A stretch of DNA of 64,000 nt, from assembly GCA_000761475.1 (NCBI GenBank), contig JQNW01000010.1:36789-100788 (forward strand). The letters run 5' to 3'. The notes beneath the pieces are model-generated. The model was not told the origin of the DNA and did no database searches. It saw only the letters and a list, made by a program, of their open reading frames with translations. Of the stretch, positions 32,431 to 43,009 are shown in pieces. The position numbers and the translations under genes are program-made. How positions within the stretch are numbered: the stretch's first letter is position 1; the number at the start of each line of letters is the position of its first letter. This DNA comes from Chromohalobacter israelensis (lineage in GTDB: Bacteria; Pseudomonadota; Gammaproteobacteria; Pseudomonadales; Halomonadaceae).

Positions 32431-32521
32431 AAGAACACCTTTCAGGCTGCCAAACGGATACTCGGTACTCGAAACCAGGCCCTGGCATGGGGCCTGGCGG
32501 CATCGCGCAATGGCTGCACGA

Positions 32522-33142
32522 TTACTTCGAGTACAGCTCGACGATCAGGTTTTCGTTGATGTCGGCAGACAGGTCGCCGCGTTCCGGGACAGCCTTGAAA
32601 GTGCCTTCCATCTTCTTGGAGTCGACGTCGATCCAAGCCACATCGCCACGGTTGGCGGCGATCCCCAGGGCATTTTGAATACGCGCCTGGTTCTTGGCCT
32701 TTTCACGAACGGACACCACGTCACCGGGCTTGACCTGATAGGAAGCCACGTTGACGGTACGGCCATTCACGGCAATTGCCTTGTGGCTGACCAGCTGACG
32801 CGCTTCGGAGCGCGTTGAGCCGAAGCCCATACGGTAGACGACATTGTCCAGTCGGGATTCGAGAAGCTGCAGCAACAACTCACCGGTCGCGCCCTTGAGA
32901 CGAGCGGCTTCCTTGTAGTAGTTGCGGAACTGCTTCTCGAGTACGCCATACATGCGGCGCACTTTCTGCTTCTCGCGAAGCTGCAAGCCGTAGTCGGAAA
33001 GACGCTGACGGCGCTGGCCGTGGACACCCGGGATCTGCTCGGATTTGCACTTTTTCTCGAAGGGAGTGACACCGCTCTTCAGGAAGAGGTCGGTGCCTTC
33101 ACGACGAGACAGTTTGCACTTCGGTCCAATATAACGTGCCAT
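32522..33142 (-). CDS. rpsD: 30S ribosomal protein S4
   Basis: Encodes 206 residues, E. coli length. It begins [20 protein letters not shown], and the S4 RNA-binding domain has [22 protein letters not shown]4 nucleates 30S assembly on 16S rRNA and, in E. coli, represses the alpha operon by binding its leader; a structured leader is present here upstream of rpsM. It lies between rpsK and rpoA. Confidence 0.99.
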
Positions 33143-33154
33143 GAATCTGTCTCC

Positions 33155-33541
33155 TTAAACGCGGCGTTTCTTCGGCGGACGGCAGCCGTTATGGGGAACG
33201 GGCGTCGCGTCGGTGATGCTCTGCACACGGAAACCCGCGGCATTGAGCGCACGCACGGCGGATTCACGGCCGGGACCGGGGCCCTTGACCAGCACGTCGA
33301 CGTTTTTCACACCATACTCGGCTGCAGCGGTCGCTGCACGTTCGCTTGCCACTTGAGCAGCGAACGGGGTGCTCTTGCGAGAACCACGAAAACCCGAACC
33401 ACCGGCAGTCGCCCAGGAAAGGGCGTTGCCCTGGCGGTCTGTGATCGTCACGATCGTGTTGTTAAAAGAGGCATGGATGTGGGCAACCGCATCCACTACC
33501 TGCTTTTTCACCTTTTTACGGTTACTACGCGGGTTAGCCAT
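33155..33541 (-). CDS. rpsK: 30S ribosomal protein S11
   Basis: Encodes 128 residues. It begins [15 protein letters not shown], then [21 protein letters not shown], and ends [13 protein letters not shown], all invariant S11 features. It contacts the 16S rRNA platform and mRNA near the E site. It is second in the alpha operon, 13 bases before rpsD. Confidence 0.99.
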   Translation of the reverse strand: MANPRSNRKKVKKQVVDAVAHIHASFNNTIVTITDRQGNALSWATAGGSGFRGSRKSTPFAAQVASERAATAAAEYGVKNVDVLVKGPGPGRESAVRALNAAGFRVQSITDATPVPHNGCRPPKKRRV

Positions 33542-33580
33542 GTTGATGTCTATTCCTGTCTTAACGCCAGAACGTGCGTG

Positions 33581-33937
33581 TTATTTGCGAATCGGCTTAC
33601 GCGGACCCTTGCGGGTACGCGCGTTGGTCTTGGTACGCTGACCACGCAGCGGAAGACCACGACGATGGCGCAGACCACGATAGCAACCCAGGTCCATGAG
33701 ACGCTTGATGTTCAGCGTCGTGTCACGGCGAAGGTCGCCTTCAACGGTATACTTGCCGACTTCGTTACGCAGGGTATCCACCTCTTCGGCGGAGAGATCC
33801 TGTACTTTCGCGGTCGGCGCGATGCCGGTAGCGGCGCAGATTTCCTGCGCACGTGTGCGGCCAATCCCGAAGATGTAGGTCAGCGAGATCGCCGCATGCT
33901 TGTTGTCCGGGATATTGACGCCTGCAATACGGGCCAT
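33581..33937 (-). CDS. rpsM: 30S ribosomal protein S13
   Basis: Encodes 118 residues, as in E. coli. [20 protein letters not shown] is the standard start, and [20 protein letters not shown] is the conserved C-terminal 16S rRNA/P-site tRNA-contacting tail. It forms subunit bridges with L5. It is the first gene of the alpha operon proper, separated from rpmJ by a structured 123-base gap. Confidence 0.99.
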   Translation of the reverse strand: MARIAGVNIPDNKHAAISLTYIFGIGRTRAQEICAATGIAPTAKVQDLSAEEVDTLRNEVGKYTVEGDLRRDTTLNIKRLMDLGCYRGLRHRRGLPLRGQRTKTNARTRKGPRKPIRK

Positions 33938-33998
33938 CAGCTTACTCCGAATGTTGAGCGGCTTGCTCGTTTAGTCGTCCATAAAGGGCGCAATAGCA

Positions 33999-34029
33999 TA
34001 CCCCTTTGTCTCCTGGGAGACAAGGGGTA
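33999..34029 (-). promoter_or_regulatory. Hairpin in the alpha-operon leader
   Basis: TACCCCTT-t-GTCTCC pairs with GGAGAC-AAGGGGTA around a 2-base loop with one bulge, inside the 123-base rpmJ-rpsM gap (33938-34060). There is no T-run, so it is not a simple terminator. By position it may belong to the S4-binding translational control region (inference). Confidence 0.5.
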
Positions 34030-34060
34030 CACCTACACCCGCTTTTAATTCAGCGCGGGC

Positions 34061-34174
34061 TCAGCCCTGACGCTGTTTATGCCGCGGCTCGGTACAGATG
34101 ACACGAATCGCGCCATTGCGCCGAATGATCTTGCAGTTACGGCACATTTTCTTGACGGAAGCTCGAACTTTCAT
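34061..34174 (-). CDS. rpmJ: 50S ribosomal protein L36
   Basis: Only 37 residues. The translation starts [20 protein letters not shown] and ends EPRHKQRQG. The zinc-ribbon residues Cys11, Cys14, Cys27 and His32 are all present, so this is the zinc-binding (C+) form. The ATG at 34174 follows the standard spacing behind secY. It is the last gene of the spc operon. Confidence 0.97.
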   Translation of the reverse strand: MKVRASVKKMCRNCKIIRRNGAIRVICTEPRHKQRQG

Positions 34175-34205
34175 CGTTCTCTCCAAAAAACCTAGCGGGG
34201 CTCGT

Positions 34206-35537
34206 TTAGCGCAGGATGCCGCCGCTGCCATAGCCTTTCAGGTTGGACTTTTTCATCACCGACTCGTACTGATTGGACATCAGGTGCGACTGCACCTGGG
34301 CCATGAAGTCCATGACCACCACCACGACGATGAGCAATGAAGTGCCGCCGAAATAGAAGGGCACTTGCCATGCCACCACGAGGAACTGAGGCATCAGGGA
34401 GACTGCAGTGATGTACAAGGCGCCGAAAAGCGTCAGACGCGTCATGACCTTATCGACATAGCGGGCCGTCTGCTCGCCCGGGCGAATACCCGGCAGGAAT
34501 GCACCTGACTTCTTGAGGTTGTCGGCCACATCCTTGGGGTTGAAGACCAACGCCGTGTAAAAGAAGCAGAAGAATAGCACCGCCGCGGCGAAAAGCAAGA
34601 TGTACAACGGCTGGCCCGGCCCCATCGCCTGGGAAACCGTCTGCAACCAGGCCATGTTCTGGCCTTCGCCGACCCATTGGCCAATGGACGCGGGGAACAG
34701 CAGAATGCTGGAAGCGAAGATCGGCGGAATGACGCCGGCCATGTTCACCTTCAGCGGCAGATAGCTGCTCTGCCCGGCATACATCTTGTTGCCTACCTGA
34801 CGACGCGGATAGTTCACCGTGATGCGACGCTGACCGCGCTCGATGAAGACCACGAAGGCCACGGTAGCGATCCCAAGCACTGCCAACGCCAGCAGCGGCA
34901 GGATATTCCAGGCCCCATCGTTGCGCGCCAGTGTAAACGACTGGCCGATGGCGCTGGGCAGGCCTGCGACGATACCCGCGAAGATAATGAGGGAAATGCC
35001 GTTGCCAATCCCCTTCTCGGTGATCTGCTCGCCCAGCCACATGAGGAACACGGCACCCGCGACGAACGTCACGATTGCGGTGAAGTAGAAGCTGAGATCG
35101 CCACTATAGGCGACACCCTGTCCGACCAGACCGACTGCCATGCCGGTCGCCTGGATCAATGCCAGCACCACCGTGCCGTAGCGCGTATACTGGTTGATCT
35201 TGCGCCGGCCAGCCTCACCTTCCTTCTTCAGCTGTTCCAGCTGAGGCGAGACCGCCGTCAGGAGCTGCATGATGATCGACGCGGAGATGTAAGGCATGAT
35301 CCCCAGCGCGAAAATACTCATGCGCGACAGCGCACCACCCGAGAACATGTTGAACATGCCCAGGATGGTGCCCTGATTTTCCCTGAACAAGGCAGCGAGC
35401 TGGTCAGGATTGATGCCAGGCACCGGGATATGGGCACCGATGCGGTACACCACGATGGCGATGAACACGAAACGCAGACGCGCCCAAAGTTCACTCAGAC
35501 CACTTCCACTGGCCGGCATGTTTCCTGACTTAGCCAT
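34206..35537 (-). CDS. secY: Preprotein translocase subunit SecY
   Basis: Encodes 443 residues with ten predicted membrane helices; E. coli SecY has 443. Recognisable blocks are [33 protein letters not shown] (plug and helix 2 region) and the cytosolic loop with [20 protein letters not shown]. It forms the protein-conducting channel with SecE and SecG. It shares one base with rplO (35537), consistent with coupled translation in the spc operon. Confidence 0.99.
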   Translation of the reverse strand: MAKSGNMPASGSGLSELWARLRFVFIAIVVYRIGAHIPVPGINPDQLAALFRENQGTILGMFNMFSGGALSRMSIFALGIMPYISASIIMQLLTAVSPQLEQLKKEGEAGRRKINQYTRYGTVVLALIQATGMAVGLVGQGVAYSGDLSFYFTAIVTFVAGAVFLMWLGEQITEKGIGNGISLIIFAGIVAGLPSAIGQSFTLARNDGAWNILPLLALAVLGIATVAFVVFIERGQRRITVNYPRRQVGNKMYAGQSSYLPLKVNMAGVIPPIFASSILLFPASIGQWVGEGQNMAWLQTVSQAMGPGQPLYILLFAAAVLFFCFFYTALVFNPKDVADNLKKSGAFLPGIRPGEQTARYVDKVMTRLTLFGALYITAVSLMPQFLVVAWQVPFYFGGTSLLIVVVVVMDFMAQVQSHLMSNQYESVMKKSNLKGYGSGGILR

Positions 35538-35971
35538 TAGTCCTCTACCTTGCCACCGGCAGCTGCGATCGCGTCACGGGCACCCTTGGTGACCTTGAGA
35601 CCACGGACCGTGACTGCTTTGTTCAGTTCACCGGAGAGAATCACCTTCGCGTACTGGGTGTTGTCCTTGAGCACGTTGGCCTTCTTCAGGCTTTCCAGGT
35701 CGACGATCTCGCCATCGACCTTGGCCAGTTCGGCCAGACGCACTTCTTCGGACACCAGTGACTTGGCGGAGGTAAAGCCGTACTTCGGCAGACGACGCTG
35801 CAACGGCATCTGACCGCCTTCGAAACCTGGCTTCACTGACCCACCGGAACGTGACTTCTGGCCTTTGTGGCCACGGCCACCGGTCTTGCCCAGACCGGAG
35901 CCGATACCACGACCGACGCGTTTCTCAGCGTGCTTGGAGCCCGGTGCCGGGCTCAGGTTATTGAGTTTCAT
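35537..35971 (-). CDS. rplO: 50S ribosomal protein L15
   Basis: Encodes 144 residues. [20 protein letters not shown] and the Gly-rich [20 protein letters not shown] are the L15 signatures. It is a late-assembly large-subunit protein. Three bases separate it from rpmD, and its stop overlaps the secY start. Confidence 0.99.
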   Translation of the reverse strand: MKLNNLSPAPGSKHAEKRVGRGIGSGLGKTGGRGHKGQKSRSGGSVKPGFEGGQMPLQRRLPKYGFTSAKSLVSEEVRLAELAKVDGEIVDLESLKKANVLKDNTQYAKVILSGELNKAVTVRGLKVTKGARDAIAAAGGKVED

Positions 35972-35974
35972 GGA

Positions 35975-36160
35975 TTACTCTCCCTCAACGCGCACAAGGT
36001 AGTTAACCTTGTTGACCATACCGCGTACGGCGGGGGTGTCTTCCAGCTCGACCGTATGACCGATGCGGCGCAAGCCAAGGCCACGCATGGTGGCTTTGTG
36101 CTTTTCCAGAATGCCGATGGTGCTACGCGTCTGGGTAACCTTGATCGTTGCTGATGCCAT
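35975..36160 (-). CDS. rpmD: 50S ribosomal protein L30
   Basis: Encodes 61 residues: [20 protein letters not shown], then [20 protein letters not shown], the L30 core. It ends [10 protein letters not shown]. It is a small 23S rRNA-binding protein between rpsE and rplO, with 6- and 3-base gaps. Confidence 0.99.
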   Translation of the reverse strand: MASATIKVTQTRSTIGILEKHKATMRGLGLRRIGHTVELEDTPAVRGMVNKVNYLVRVEGE

Positions 36161-36166
36161 GATGCC

Positions 36167-36667
36167 TTACCCCGCGATCTCTTCGACGGACATACCACGC
36201 TTGGCGGCGATGTCCTCCGGAGACTGCATGGAGGCGAGACCTTTGATGGTCGCGCGCACCACGTTCACCGGGTTGGTGGAACCGTAGCACTTGGCGAGAA
36301 CGTCATGGACGCCTGCCAATTCGAGCACGGAGCGCATGGCACCGCCGGCAATGATCCCGGTACCTTCGGACGCCGGCTGCATGAACACCTTGGAGGCACC
36401 GTGACGGGCCTTCACAGGATACTGCAGCGTGGCGCCACTGAGGCTGACCTTGACCATGTTGCGGCGGGCCTGGTCCATCGCCTTCTGGATCGCGACAGGC
36501 ACTTCACGTGCCTTGCCCCGTCCGAAGCCGACGCGACCGCTGCCATCGCCAACGACGGTGAGTGCGGTGAAGCCGAAGATTCGACCACCTTTCACTACCT
36601 TGGCGACGCGGTTTACCTGCACGAGTTTCTCTTGCAGATCGCCGCCCTTCTGTTCGTTATTCGCCAT
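36167..36667 (-). CDS. rpsE: 30S ribosomal protein S5
   Basis: Encodes 166 residues. The N-terminal double-stranded-RNA-binding fold has [20 protein letters not shown], and the [16 protein letters not shown] loop is where spectinomycin-resistance changes arise; the loop VVKGGR is wild type. The C-terminal domain has [20 protein letters not shown]. It contributes to decoding fidelity and mRNA unwinding. Confidence 0.99.
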   Translation of the reverse strand: MANNEQKGGDLQEKLVQVNRVAKVVKGGRIFGFTALTVVGDGSGRVGFGRGKAREVPVAIQKAMDQARRNMVKVSLSGATLQYPVKARHGASKVFMQPASEGTGIIAGGAMRSVLELAGVHDVLAKCYGSTNPVNVVRATIKGLASMQSPEDIAAKRGMSVEEIAG

Positions 36668-36678
36668 CGTAAAACCCT

Positions 36679-37029
36679 TTAGAATTCCAGACCGCCTTCA
36701 CGAGCGGCATCAGCCAGGGCCTTGACGCGACCGTGGTACTTAAACCCGGCACGGTCGAAAGCCACTTCGGTGATGCCCGCTTCCTTCGCGCGTTCGGCAA
36801 TCAGGGCGCCCACCTTGGCGGCGGCGTCCGAGTTGCCCGTGGATCCTTCGCGCAGGCTCTTGTCGAGCGTGGATGCGCTGGCCAGAACCTGACCACCATC
36901 CGGCGAAATGATCTGCGCGTAGATGTGGCGCGGCGTACGGTTGACGCTCAAGCGAGACACGCCCTGCTCGCGAATCTTGGCGCGAGCGCGGCGGGCACGA
37001 CGGAGACGAGCTTCTTTCTTCGCGTTCAT
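36679..37029 (-). CDS. rplR: 50S ribosomal protein L18
   Basis: Encodes 116 residues. It begins [20 protein letters not shown], a basic tail that binds 5S rRNA, followed by [20 protein letters not shown] and the C-terminal [20 protein letters not shown]. It forms the 5S ribonucleoprotein with L5 and L25. It is in the spc operon between rplF and rpsE. Confidence 0.99.
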   Translation of the reverse strand: MNAKKEARLRRARRARAKIREQGVSRLSVNRTPRHIYAQIISPDGGQVLASASTLDKSLREGSTGNSDAAAKVGALIAERAKEAGITEVAFDRAGFKYHGRVKALADAAREGGLEF

Positions 37030-37038
37030 AACCCTGCC

Positions 37039-37569
37039 TTACTTCTTCTTGGCTTCTTTGCGGCGGACTTCTTCGTCGCCATACCGAATTCCCTTGCCCT
37101 TGTAGGGTTCGGGCGGACGGAAGGCACGAATTTCCGCTGCGACCTGGCCGAGCTGCTGCTTGTCCGCGCTCTTCAGCACGATGGTGGTGTTCTTCGGCGT
37201 TTCCGCCGTCACACCTTCAGGCAGCTTGTACTCGACCGGGTGCGAGAAGCCTAGTGTCAGGTTGAGCGTGTTGCCGCTTGCTTGCGCGCGGTAACCGACA
37301 CCGTTGATCTCCAGGGACTTGGTGAAGCCTTCGGAGACGCCGGTGACGATGTTCTGCACCAGCGCACGGGTGGTACCGACCATCGCCCAGCTCTTGGCAG
37401 ACTCGCTCGGATTAAACGTCAGTTGGCCTTCTTCCTGGCCGATGGTGACATCGGAATGCACGGTCATGGAGAGCGTGCCCTGGCCACCTTTGACGGTCAG
37501 CTTGTTGGCTTCGAGTTTGACCTCGACGCCACTCGGCAGTTTCACCGGATATTTGGCTACGCGGGACAT
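37039..37569 (-). CDS. rplF: 50S ribosomal protein L6
   Basis: Encodes 176 residues in two similar domains. It begins [20 protein letters not shown] and carries [20 protein letters not shown] at the C-terminus, which contacts the sarcin-ricin loop region. It is nine bases before rplR in the spc operon. Confidence 0.99.
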   Translation of the reverse strand: MSRVAKYPVKLPSGVEVKLEANKLTVKGGQGTLSMTVHSDVTIGQEEGQLTFNPSESAKSWAMVGTTRALVQNIVTGVSEGFTKSLEINGVGYRAQASGNTLNLTLGFSHPVEYKLPEGVTAETPKNTTIVLKSADKQQLGQVAAEIRAFRPPEPYKGKGIRYGDEEVRRKEAKKK

Positions 37570-37578
37570 TCCAGACTC

Positions 37579-37971
37579 CTAGAATACGGTGCAGATGACT
37601 TCACCACCGACACCGGCCTGACGCGCCGCACGATCGGTCATCACGCCCTGGGAGGTGGTCACGATCGCGATACCCAGGCCATCCGCGACTTTCGGCAGCG
37701 CATCCTTGCCCTTGTAAGAGCGCAAGGACGGCTTTGAAAAGCGCTGGATGTGCTCGATGACCGGCTTCCCTTCGAAATACTTGAGGGTGACGGCCAGCTG
37801 GGGCTTGGCGCCTTCAGTGACGGTGAAGTCGTTGATATAGCCCTCTTGCTTCAATACGCGAGCCACCTCGGTCTTGAGGTTGGAGGACGGCATGGTGACC
37901 GTCTCCTTGGTGGCCATCTGCGCATTGCGGATACGGGTAAACATATCCGCTAGAGTATCTTGCATGCTCAT
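37579..37971 (-). CDS. rpsH: 30S ribosomal protein S8
   Basis: Encodes 130 residues from the ATG at 37971 ([20 protein letters not shown]), equal to E. coli S8. The frame is open further upstream but not homologous. The C-terminal [20 protein letters not shown] is conserved. S8 binds 16S helix 21 and, in E. coli, represses the spc operon at rplE. Confidence 0.99.
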   Translation of the reverse strand: MSMQDTLADMFTRIRNAQMATKETVTMPSSNLKTEVARVLKQEGYINDFTVTEGAKPQLAVTLKYFEGKPVIEHIQRFSKPSLRSYKGKDALPKVADGLGIAIVTTSQGVMTDRAARQAGVGGEVICTVF

Positions 37972-37999
37972 TACGTTGCGCTCCTGATTCTCGCGTGGC

Positions 38000-38305
38000 T
38001 TACCAGCTGGACTTCTTGAGCCCAGGGACATCGCCACGCATGGCGGCTTCACGCAGTTTGTTGCGGCCCAAGCCAAACTTGTTGTAGAAGCCGTGCGGAC
38101 GGCCGGTCACGCGGCAGCGATTGCGCTGGCGCACCGGGCTGGAGTCGCGCGGCAACTGCTGAAGTTTCAGCTGGGCGTCGAAGCGCTCTTCATCAGAAGC
38201 GTTCACGTCGTAGATGATGGCCTTGAGCTCGGCACGCTTGGCCGCGTACTTGTCTACCAGCTTTGCGCGCTTGAGCTCACGCTCAATCATGCTTTTCTTT
38301 GCCAT
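38000..38305 (-). CDS. rpsN: 30S ribosomal protein S14 (zinc-free form)
   Basis: Encodes 101 residues: [20 protein letters not shown], then [20 protein letters not shown] near the C-terminus. There is no CxxC-x-CxxC zinc ribbon, so it is the long C-minus form usual in gammaproteobacteria. It is located between rplE and rpsH. Confidence 0.99.
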   Translation of the reverse strand: MAKKSMIERELKRAKLVDKYAAKRAELKAIIYDVNASDEERFDAQLKLQQLPRDSSPVRQRNRCRVTGRPHGFYNKFGLGRNKLREAAMRGDVPGLKKSSW

Positions 38306-38315
38306 GATCCCACCC

Positions 38316-38855
38316 TTATTTCTTGAACGGGAAGTTCAGCGCGCTCAGCAGCGCACGGCCTTCTTCATCGGTGTTGGCAGTAGTGGTGATAGTGACATCC
38401 AACCCGCGAATACGATCAATCTTATCATATTCGAGCTCGGGGAAGATGATCTGCTCACGCACACCCATGGAGTAGTTGCCACGCCCGTCGAAGGACTTGG
38501 GGTTCAGACCACGAAAGTCACGAACACGCGGAATCGCGATGTTCACGAGACGATCGAGGAAATCCCACATCCGCTCGCTTCGCAGGGTCACCTTGATGCC
38601 GATCGGCCAGCCTTCGCGGACCTTGAAGCCCGCGATGGACTTGCGCGCCTTGGTAATCACCGGGCGCTGACCGGACAACTTCTCGAGATCGCCCATGGCA
38701 TTGTCGATCAGCTTCTTGTCGCTGGTCGCATCGCCGATGCCCATGTTGAGGGTCACCTTGGTGATCCGAGGGACCTGCATCACGTTGGCGTAGCTGAACT
38801 GCTCTTGGAGCTGAGCTGCCACCTCGTTTTGATAACGTTCTTTCAAGTTCGCCAT
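38316..38855 (-). CDS. rplE: 50S ribosomal protein L5
   Basis: Encodes 179 residues, as in E. coli. Key blocks are [40 protein letters not shown] and [20 protein letters not shown]. It binds 5S rRNA and the P-site tRNA elbow and bridges to S13. In E. coli the rplE start region is the S8 repressor target. Confidence 0.99.
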   Translation of the reverse strand: MANLKERYQNEVAAQLQEQFSYANVMQVPRITKVTLNMGIGDATSDKKLIDNAMGDLEKLSGQRPVITKARKSIAGFKVREGWPIGIKVTLRSERMWDFLDRLVNIAIPRVRDFRGLNPKSFDGRGNYSMGVREQIIFPELEYDKIDRIRGLDVTITTTANTDEEGRALLSALNFPFKK

Positions 38856-38873
38856 TTTGCTACCCGACTCGCG

Positions 38874-39191
38874 TTAGGCGTCGATCTGCTTTTGCGTCGA
38901 CTTGTAGATACGTACCTTGGTACCGTCTTCCTGAATCTGGAAGCCGACGCGATCCGCCTTGCCGGTCTCCTGATTGAAGATGGCCACGTTGGACGCGTGA
39001 ATCGGGGCCTCACGCTCGACGATACCCCCCTGCTTGCCTTGCATGGGGTTGGGCTTGGTGTGACGTTTAATCATGTTCACACCGGACACGACATAGCATC
39101 CGTCTTGCAGGACGCGCTTAATCGTGCCGCGCTTGCCCTTGTCCTTGCCGGCAATGACGATCACTTCGTCGTCACGTTTGATCTTACGCAT
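38874..39191 (-). CDS. rplX: 50S ribosomal protein L24
   Basis: Encodes 105 residues from the ATG at 39191, beginning [20 protein letters not shown], the KOW-type L24 start. An in-frame GTG at 39209 overlaps the rplN stop (GTGA) and would add six residues; GAGG just before the ATG favours the shorter form. It initiates 50S assembly. Confidence 0.98.
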   Translation of the reverse strand: MRKIKRDDEVIVIAGKDKGKRGTIKRVLQDGCYVVSGVNMIKRHTKPNPMQGKQGGIVEREAPIHASNVAIFNQETGKADRVGFQIQEDGTKVRIYKSTQKQIDA

Positions 39192-39205
39192 ATCCGCCTC
39201 GCTCC

Positions 39206-39577
39206 TCACAGCACTTCAGGCGCCAGGGAAATGATCTTCATGAACTTCTCGTTGCGAAGCTCACGCGTAACCGGCCCGAAGATACGGGTACCGATCGGCT
39301 GCTCGTTGGCGTTGTGCAACAGAACGGCCGCATTTCCATCGAAGCGGATCAGTGAACCGTCCGTACGACGGACACCACTCTTGGTACGTACAACAACGGC
39401 CTTGAGGACTTGGCCTTTTTTGACCTTGCCACGAGGAATTGCTTCCTTGACCGTTACTTTGATGACGTCGCCAACACGCGCGTAACGGCGGTGCGAACCG
39501 CCCAGCACCTTGATGCACTGCACCCGGCGCGCGCCGCTGTTGTCGGCGACATCCAGCATTGTCTGCGTCTGAATCAT
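39206..39577 (-). CDS. rplN: 50S ribosomal protein L14
   Basis: Encodes 123 residues: [20 protein letters not shown] is the L14 signature, followed by [20 protein letters not shown] and the C-terminal [13 protein letters not shown]. It forms bridges with 16S rRNA. It is the first gene of the spc operon. The 51-base gap after rpsQ is too short to show a clear separate promoter. Confidence 0.99.
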   Translation of the reverse strand: MIQTQTMLDVADNSGARRVQCIKVLGGSHRRYARVGDVIKVTVKEAIPRGKVKKGQVLKAVVVRTKSGVRRTDGSLIRFDGNAAVLLHNANEQPIGTRIFGPVTRELRNEKFMKIISLAPEVL

Positions 39578-39628
39578 CGGTTTTCTCCAAACCTAAACTG
39601 ACTGCACTGGTGAAAGGCTCTGGCCCGC

Positions 39629-39889
39629 TCAGCCCTTGGCCTGCTCGACCACCTCGACCAGCGTCCAGGCCTTCAACTTGGAGATCGGCCGGCATTCCTC
39701 GATGGAAACCGTATCGCCGACTCGCGCCTGGTTCGCCTCGTCATGGGCGTGCAGTTTGGTGGAGCGCTTCACGTACTTGTCGTAAATCGGATGCCGGACA
39801 CGGCGCTCGATCTGAACGACGACGGACTTGTCCATCTTGTCGCTCACGACCTTGCCAGTCAGTGTACGGGCATTGTTTTCTTCAGCCAT
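39629..39889 (-). CDS. rpsQ: 30S ribosomal protein S17
   Basis: Encodes 86 residues from the ATG at 39889 ([20 protein letters not shown]). [20 protein letters not shown] and [20 protein letters not shown] are the conserved OB-fold blocks. It is the last gene of the S10 operon, directly after rpmC. Confidence 0.98.
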
Positions 39890-39890
39890 C

Positions 39891-40082
39891 TCAGTCACCT
39901 GCCTTCTCATTGAGCACAGTCTTAACGCGAGCGATATCGCGACGCACCTGCTTGAGCAGATGGGTCTGGCTCAGCTGACCGGTGGCCTTCTGCATGCGCA
40001 GGTTGAACTGCTCCCGTAGGAGCTCGAGCAGCTGCTGCTGAAGCGCTTCGACTGATTTTTCACGAATTTCCTGGGCTTTCAT
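39891..40082 (-). CDS. rpmC: 50S ribosomal protein L29
   Basis: Encodes 63 residues from the ATG at 40082, which shares a base with the rplP stop (TGATG); a GTG three bases upstream is also in frame. [20 protein letters not shown] and [20 protein letters not shown] are the two-helix L29 pattern. It sits by the exit tunnel, where trigger factor and SRP dock. Confidence 0.98.
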
Positions 40083-40495
40083 CACATCACCGTCCGTTTC
40101 ACAAAGGTGGTGGAGACCGGGAACTTCTGGGCCGCCAGGTCGAATGCCTCACGAGCCAGTTCCTCGGAAACGCCTTCGATCTCGTAGAGCACCTTGCCGG
40201 GCTGGATTTGGGCGACCCAGTACTCGACGGAGCCCTTACCCTTACCCATACGGACTTCCAGCGGCTTCTCGGTAATCGGCTTGTCCGGGAAGACACGGAT
40301 CCAGATCTTGCCGCCACGCTTGACGTGACGCGTGATGGCACGACGGCCAGCTTCGATCTGGCGAGCGGTGATACGGCCGCGACCGGTGGCTTTCAGGCCA
40401 TATTCGCCGAAGCTCACCTTGCTTCCGCGATGCGCGAGGCCGCGGTTACGGCCCTTCTGCACCTTGCGGAATTTCGTACGCTTGGGTTGTAACAT
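40082..40495 (-). CDS. rplP: 50S ribosomal protein L16
   Basis: Encodes 137 residues: [40 protein letters not shown] and [20 protein letters not shown] are diagnostic. It organises the A site of the 50S subunit and the 25-38 loop of 23S rRNA. It overlaps rpmC by one base, as expected for coupled translation. Confidence 0.99.
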   Translation of the reverse strand: MLQPKRTKFRKVQKGRNRGLAHRGSKVSFGEYGLKATGRGRITARQIEAGRRAITRHVKRGGKIWIRVFPDKPITEKPLEVRMGKGKGSVEYWVAQIQPGKVLYEIEGVSEELAREAFDLAAQKFPVSTTFVKRTVM

Positions 40496-40509
40496 CGATT
40501 ACTCTCCCC

Positions 40510-41208
40510 TTACCTGGAACCTTTCTTCTTGGGCGCCGGTGCCTGAGCCTGCTTCTGCTTGGCACGCACTTCCTCGATACCGCCGAGGATCTCACCCTTG
40601 AAGACCCACACTTTGACGCCGATAACGCCGTAGGTGGTATGCGCTTCGTAAGTGGCATAATCGATGTCGGCGCGCAGCGTATGCAGCGGCACGCGACCTT
40701 CGCGATACCATTCGGTACGCGCGATTTCCGCACCACCAAGACGCCCTGACAGCTGGATCTTGATGCCGCCAGCGCCCAGGCGCATGGCGTTCTGTACGGC
40801 GCGCTTCATGGCACGACGGAACATCACGCGGCGTTCAAGCTGGCCGCAGACGTTCTGCGCGACGAGCTGTGCGTCAAGCTCGGGCTTGCGCACCTCTTCG
40901 ATGTTGACGTGAACCGGCACGCCCATCATCTCGGAGACGTCGCGACGCAGGCGATCGACATCCTCGCCCTTCTTGCCAATCACGATGCCCGGACGGGCAG
41001 TGTGAATGGTGATGCGTGCGTTATTGGCTGGACGCTCGATGGTGATGTCGCTCACGGAGGCGTTCTTCAAACGCTGCTCCAGGAAACGACGCACTTCGAG
41101 GTCATTATTCAGCTTATCGGCATAAGCACCACGCTCAGCGTACCAGACGGAGCGGTGGTCCTTGACGATACCTAGCCGAATACCTGTCGGATTTACTTTC
41201 TGACCCAT
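40510..41208 (-). CDS. rpsC: 30S ribosomal protein S3
   Basis: Encodes 232 residues from the ATG at 41208 ([20 protein letters not shown]), the E. coli length. The KH domain has [20 protein letters not shown], and the C-terminal domain has [20 protein letters not shown]. It ends in a Lys/Pro/Ala-rich tail. It lines the mRNA entry tunnel. The in-frame ORF upstream of 41208 is non-homologous. Confidence 0.99.
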   Translation of the reverse strand: MGQKVNPTGIRLGIVKDHRSVWYAERGAYADKLNNDLEVRRFLEQRLKNASVSDITIERPANNARITIHTARPGIVIGKKGEDVDRLRRDVSEMMGVPVHVNIEEVRKPELDAQLVAQNVCGQLERRVMFRRAMKRAVQNAMRLGAGGIKIQLSGRLGGAEIARTEWYREGRVPLHTLRADIDYATYEAHTTYGVIGVKVWVFKGEILGGIEEVRAKQKQAQAPAPKKKGSR

Positions 41209-41219
41209 CTGGTCGACTC

Positions 41220-41552
41220 CTACTTCTCGGCTACCTTGACGGTGATGTGGCAAGTGCGCTTCAAAATGCGATCCGCACGGCCTTTGGCGCGAGGCTGGAT
41301 GCGCTTGAGCGTCATGCCCTCATCGACGCAGATGGTCGAGACACGCAGCTCGTCGATGTCCATGCCATTGTTTTCTTCCGCATTCGCGATGGCGGACTGA
41401 AGCACTTTCTTGACCACCTTTGCCGCTTTCTTCGGCGAGTAGGCCAACACATCCAGTGCTTCGGCGACCGGCTTACCGCGCACCAGGTCAGCCACCAAAC
41501 GGGCCTTCTGGGCGGATAAACGAGCGCCACGCAGCTTTGCTGTGACTTCCAT
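41220..41552 (-). CDS. rplV: 50S ribosomal protein L22
   Basis: Encodes 110 residues: [20 protein letters not shown], then [20 protein letters not shown], the extended hairpin reaching the exit tunnel where macrolide-resistance changes occur; it appears wild type. It is 11 bases before rpsC. Confidence 0.99.
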   Translation of the reverse strand: MEVTAKLRGARLSAQKARLVADLVRGKPVAEALDVLAYSPKKAAKVVKKVLQSAIANAEENNGMDIDELRVSTICVDEGMTLKRIQPRAKGRADRILKRTCHITVKVAEK

Positions 41553-41570
41553 CTCTCTAACCTCTCTGGC

Positions 41571-41846
41571 TTACCGTTTGGCTTTCTTGTCCGCCGCATG
41601 ACCGCGGTAGGTGCGGGTGGCAGCGAATTCGCCCAGCTTGTGGCCAACCATTTCCTCGGAGACATGCACCGGGACATGTTGACGCCCGTTATGGACTGCA
41701 ATGGTGAGCCCGACCATGTTCGGCAGGATCATGGAGCGACGCGACCAGGTCTTGATCGGTTTGCGGTCGCTCTTCTCCACTGCAGTCTCAACCTTCTTCA
41801 GCAGATGAAGGTCAATAAAGGGACCTTTCTTCAGTGAACGTGGCAC
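41571..41846 (-). CDS. rpsS: 30S ribosomal protein S19
   Basis: Encodes 91 residues: [40 protein letters not shown] and [20 protein letters not shown]. It is located in the 30S head beside S13. It is between rplB and rplV in the S10 operon. Confidence 0.99.
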   Translation of the reverse strand: MPRSLKKGPFIDLHLLKKVETAVEKSDRKPIKTWSRRSMILPNMVGLTIAVHNGRQHVPVHVSEEMVGHKLGEFAATRTYRGHAADKKAKR

Positions 41847-41868
41847 AGCCGTTACCTCTTAATGTCTG

Positions 41869-42696
41869 TTACTTGGCCTTGCGGCGACGAACGATCAGCT
41901 TGTCGGTGCGCTTGTTCTTACGGGTCTTGTGGCCCTTGGTGGGGATACCCCACGGGCTCACCGGATGACGACCACCGCTAGTGCGGCCTTCACCACCACC
42001 ATGCGGGTGATCCACCGGGTTCATCGCAACACCGCGAACCGTCGGACGCACGCCTCTCCAGCGCTTTGCACCGGCCTTGCCAAGTTGACGGAGGCTGTGC
42101 TCGGAATTGCCCACTTCACCCAGGGTGGCACGGCACTCCGCCAGGATCTTGCGCATCTCGCCGGAGCGCAGACGCACGGTGGCGTAGTTACCTTCACGTG
42201 CAACCAGCTGGGCGCTGGCACCGGCACTACGCGCGATCTGAGCACCCTTGCCGGGCTTCAGCTCGATGCAGTGCACGGTGGAACCCACCGGAATGTTGCG
42301 CAGCGGCAAGGCGTTACCACGCTTGATGGCTGCGTTCACGCCGGATTCCAGGCTGTCGCCCACCTTCACGCCGCGGGGCGCGATGATGTAACGACGCTCG
42401 CCGTCCTGGTACTTGAGTAGCGCAATGTTGGCGCTACGATTGGGGTCGTACTCGAGGCGCTCGACGGTGGCAGCGATGCCATCCTTGTTGCGCTTGAAGT
42501 CGACCACACGATAGTGCTGACGGTGCCCACCACCCACATGGCGCGTGGTGATGCGACCGTTATTGTTACGACCGCCGCTCTTGGACTTCTTCTCCAGCAG
42601 GCCGGCATAAGGGCGGCCCTTGTGGAGTTCGTCGCTGACGACTTTGACGACGTGACGACGACCGGCGGACGTGGGTTTGGTCTTTACAACTGCCAT
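41869..42696 (-). CDS. rplB: 50S ribosomal protein L2
   Basis: Encodes 275 residues, close to the 273 of E. coli. [20 protein letters not shown] and the C-terminal [20 protein letters not shown], with the functionally important His in the DHPHGGGEG loop, are intact. L2 helps join subunits and supports the peptidyl transferase centre. Confidence 0.99.
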   Translation of the reverse strand: MAVVKTKPTSAGRRHVVKVVSDELHKGRPYAGLLEKKSKSGGRNNNGRITTRHVGGGHRQHYRVVDFKRNKDGIAATVERLEYDPNRSANIALLKYQDGERRYIIAPRGVKVGDSLESGVNAAIKRGNALPLRNIPVGSTVHCIELKPGKGAQIARSAGASAQLVAREGNYATVRLRSGEMRKILAECRATLGEVGNSEHSLRQLGKAGAKRWRGVRPTVRGVAMNPVDHPHGGGEGRTSGGRHPVSPWGIPTKGHKTRKNKRTDKLIVRRRKAK

Positions 42697-42712
42697 GATC
42701 CGTACTCCTGCC

Positions 42713-43009
42713 TTACTCGGCGCCAGAGAAGTCTTCGAGAGTCTCGCCGGCCGCCAGTGTGACGTACGCCTTGCGATATCCCTTGCGCAGACCGAGACCG
42801 TGCTGCGTGCGCTTGGTCTTGCCCTTGACGTTCAAGACCTGCACGCCAGCCACCTTCTTTTCGAAGAGCGCTTCGACGGCCTTCTTGATCTCGGGCTTGG
42901 TCGCGTCCTGGGCCACCTTGAACACGTACTGGTTGTTTTCGGCGGCAAATGCGGCCTTCTCGGTCATGTGAGGCCCGAGCAGAACCTTGAATACGCGTTC
43001 CTGGTTCAT
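42713..43009 (-). CDS. rplW: 50S ribosomal protein L23
   Basis: Encodes 98 residues: [20 protein letters not shown], then [20 protein letters not shown] and a C-terminal [10 protein letters not shown]. It is the trigger-factor docking protein at the exit tunnel. Its start overlaps the rplD stop by four bases (43006-43009, ATGA). Confidence 0.99.
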   Translation of the reverse strand: MNQERVFKVLLGPHMTEKAAFAAENNQYVFKVAQDATKPEIKKAVEALFEKKVAGVQVLNVKGKTKRTQHGLGLRKGYRKAYVTLAAGETLEDFSGAE

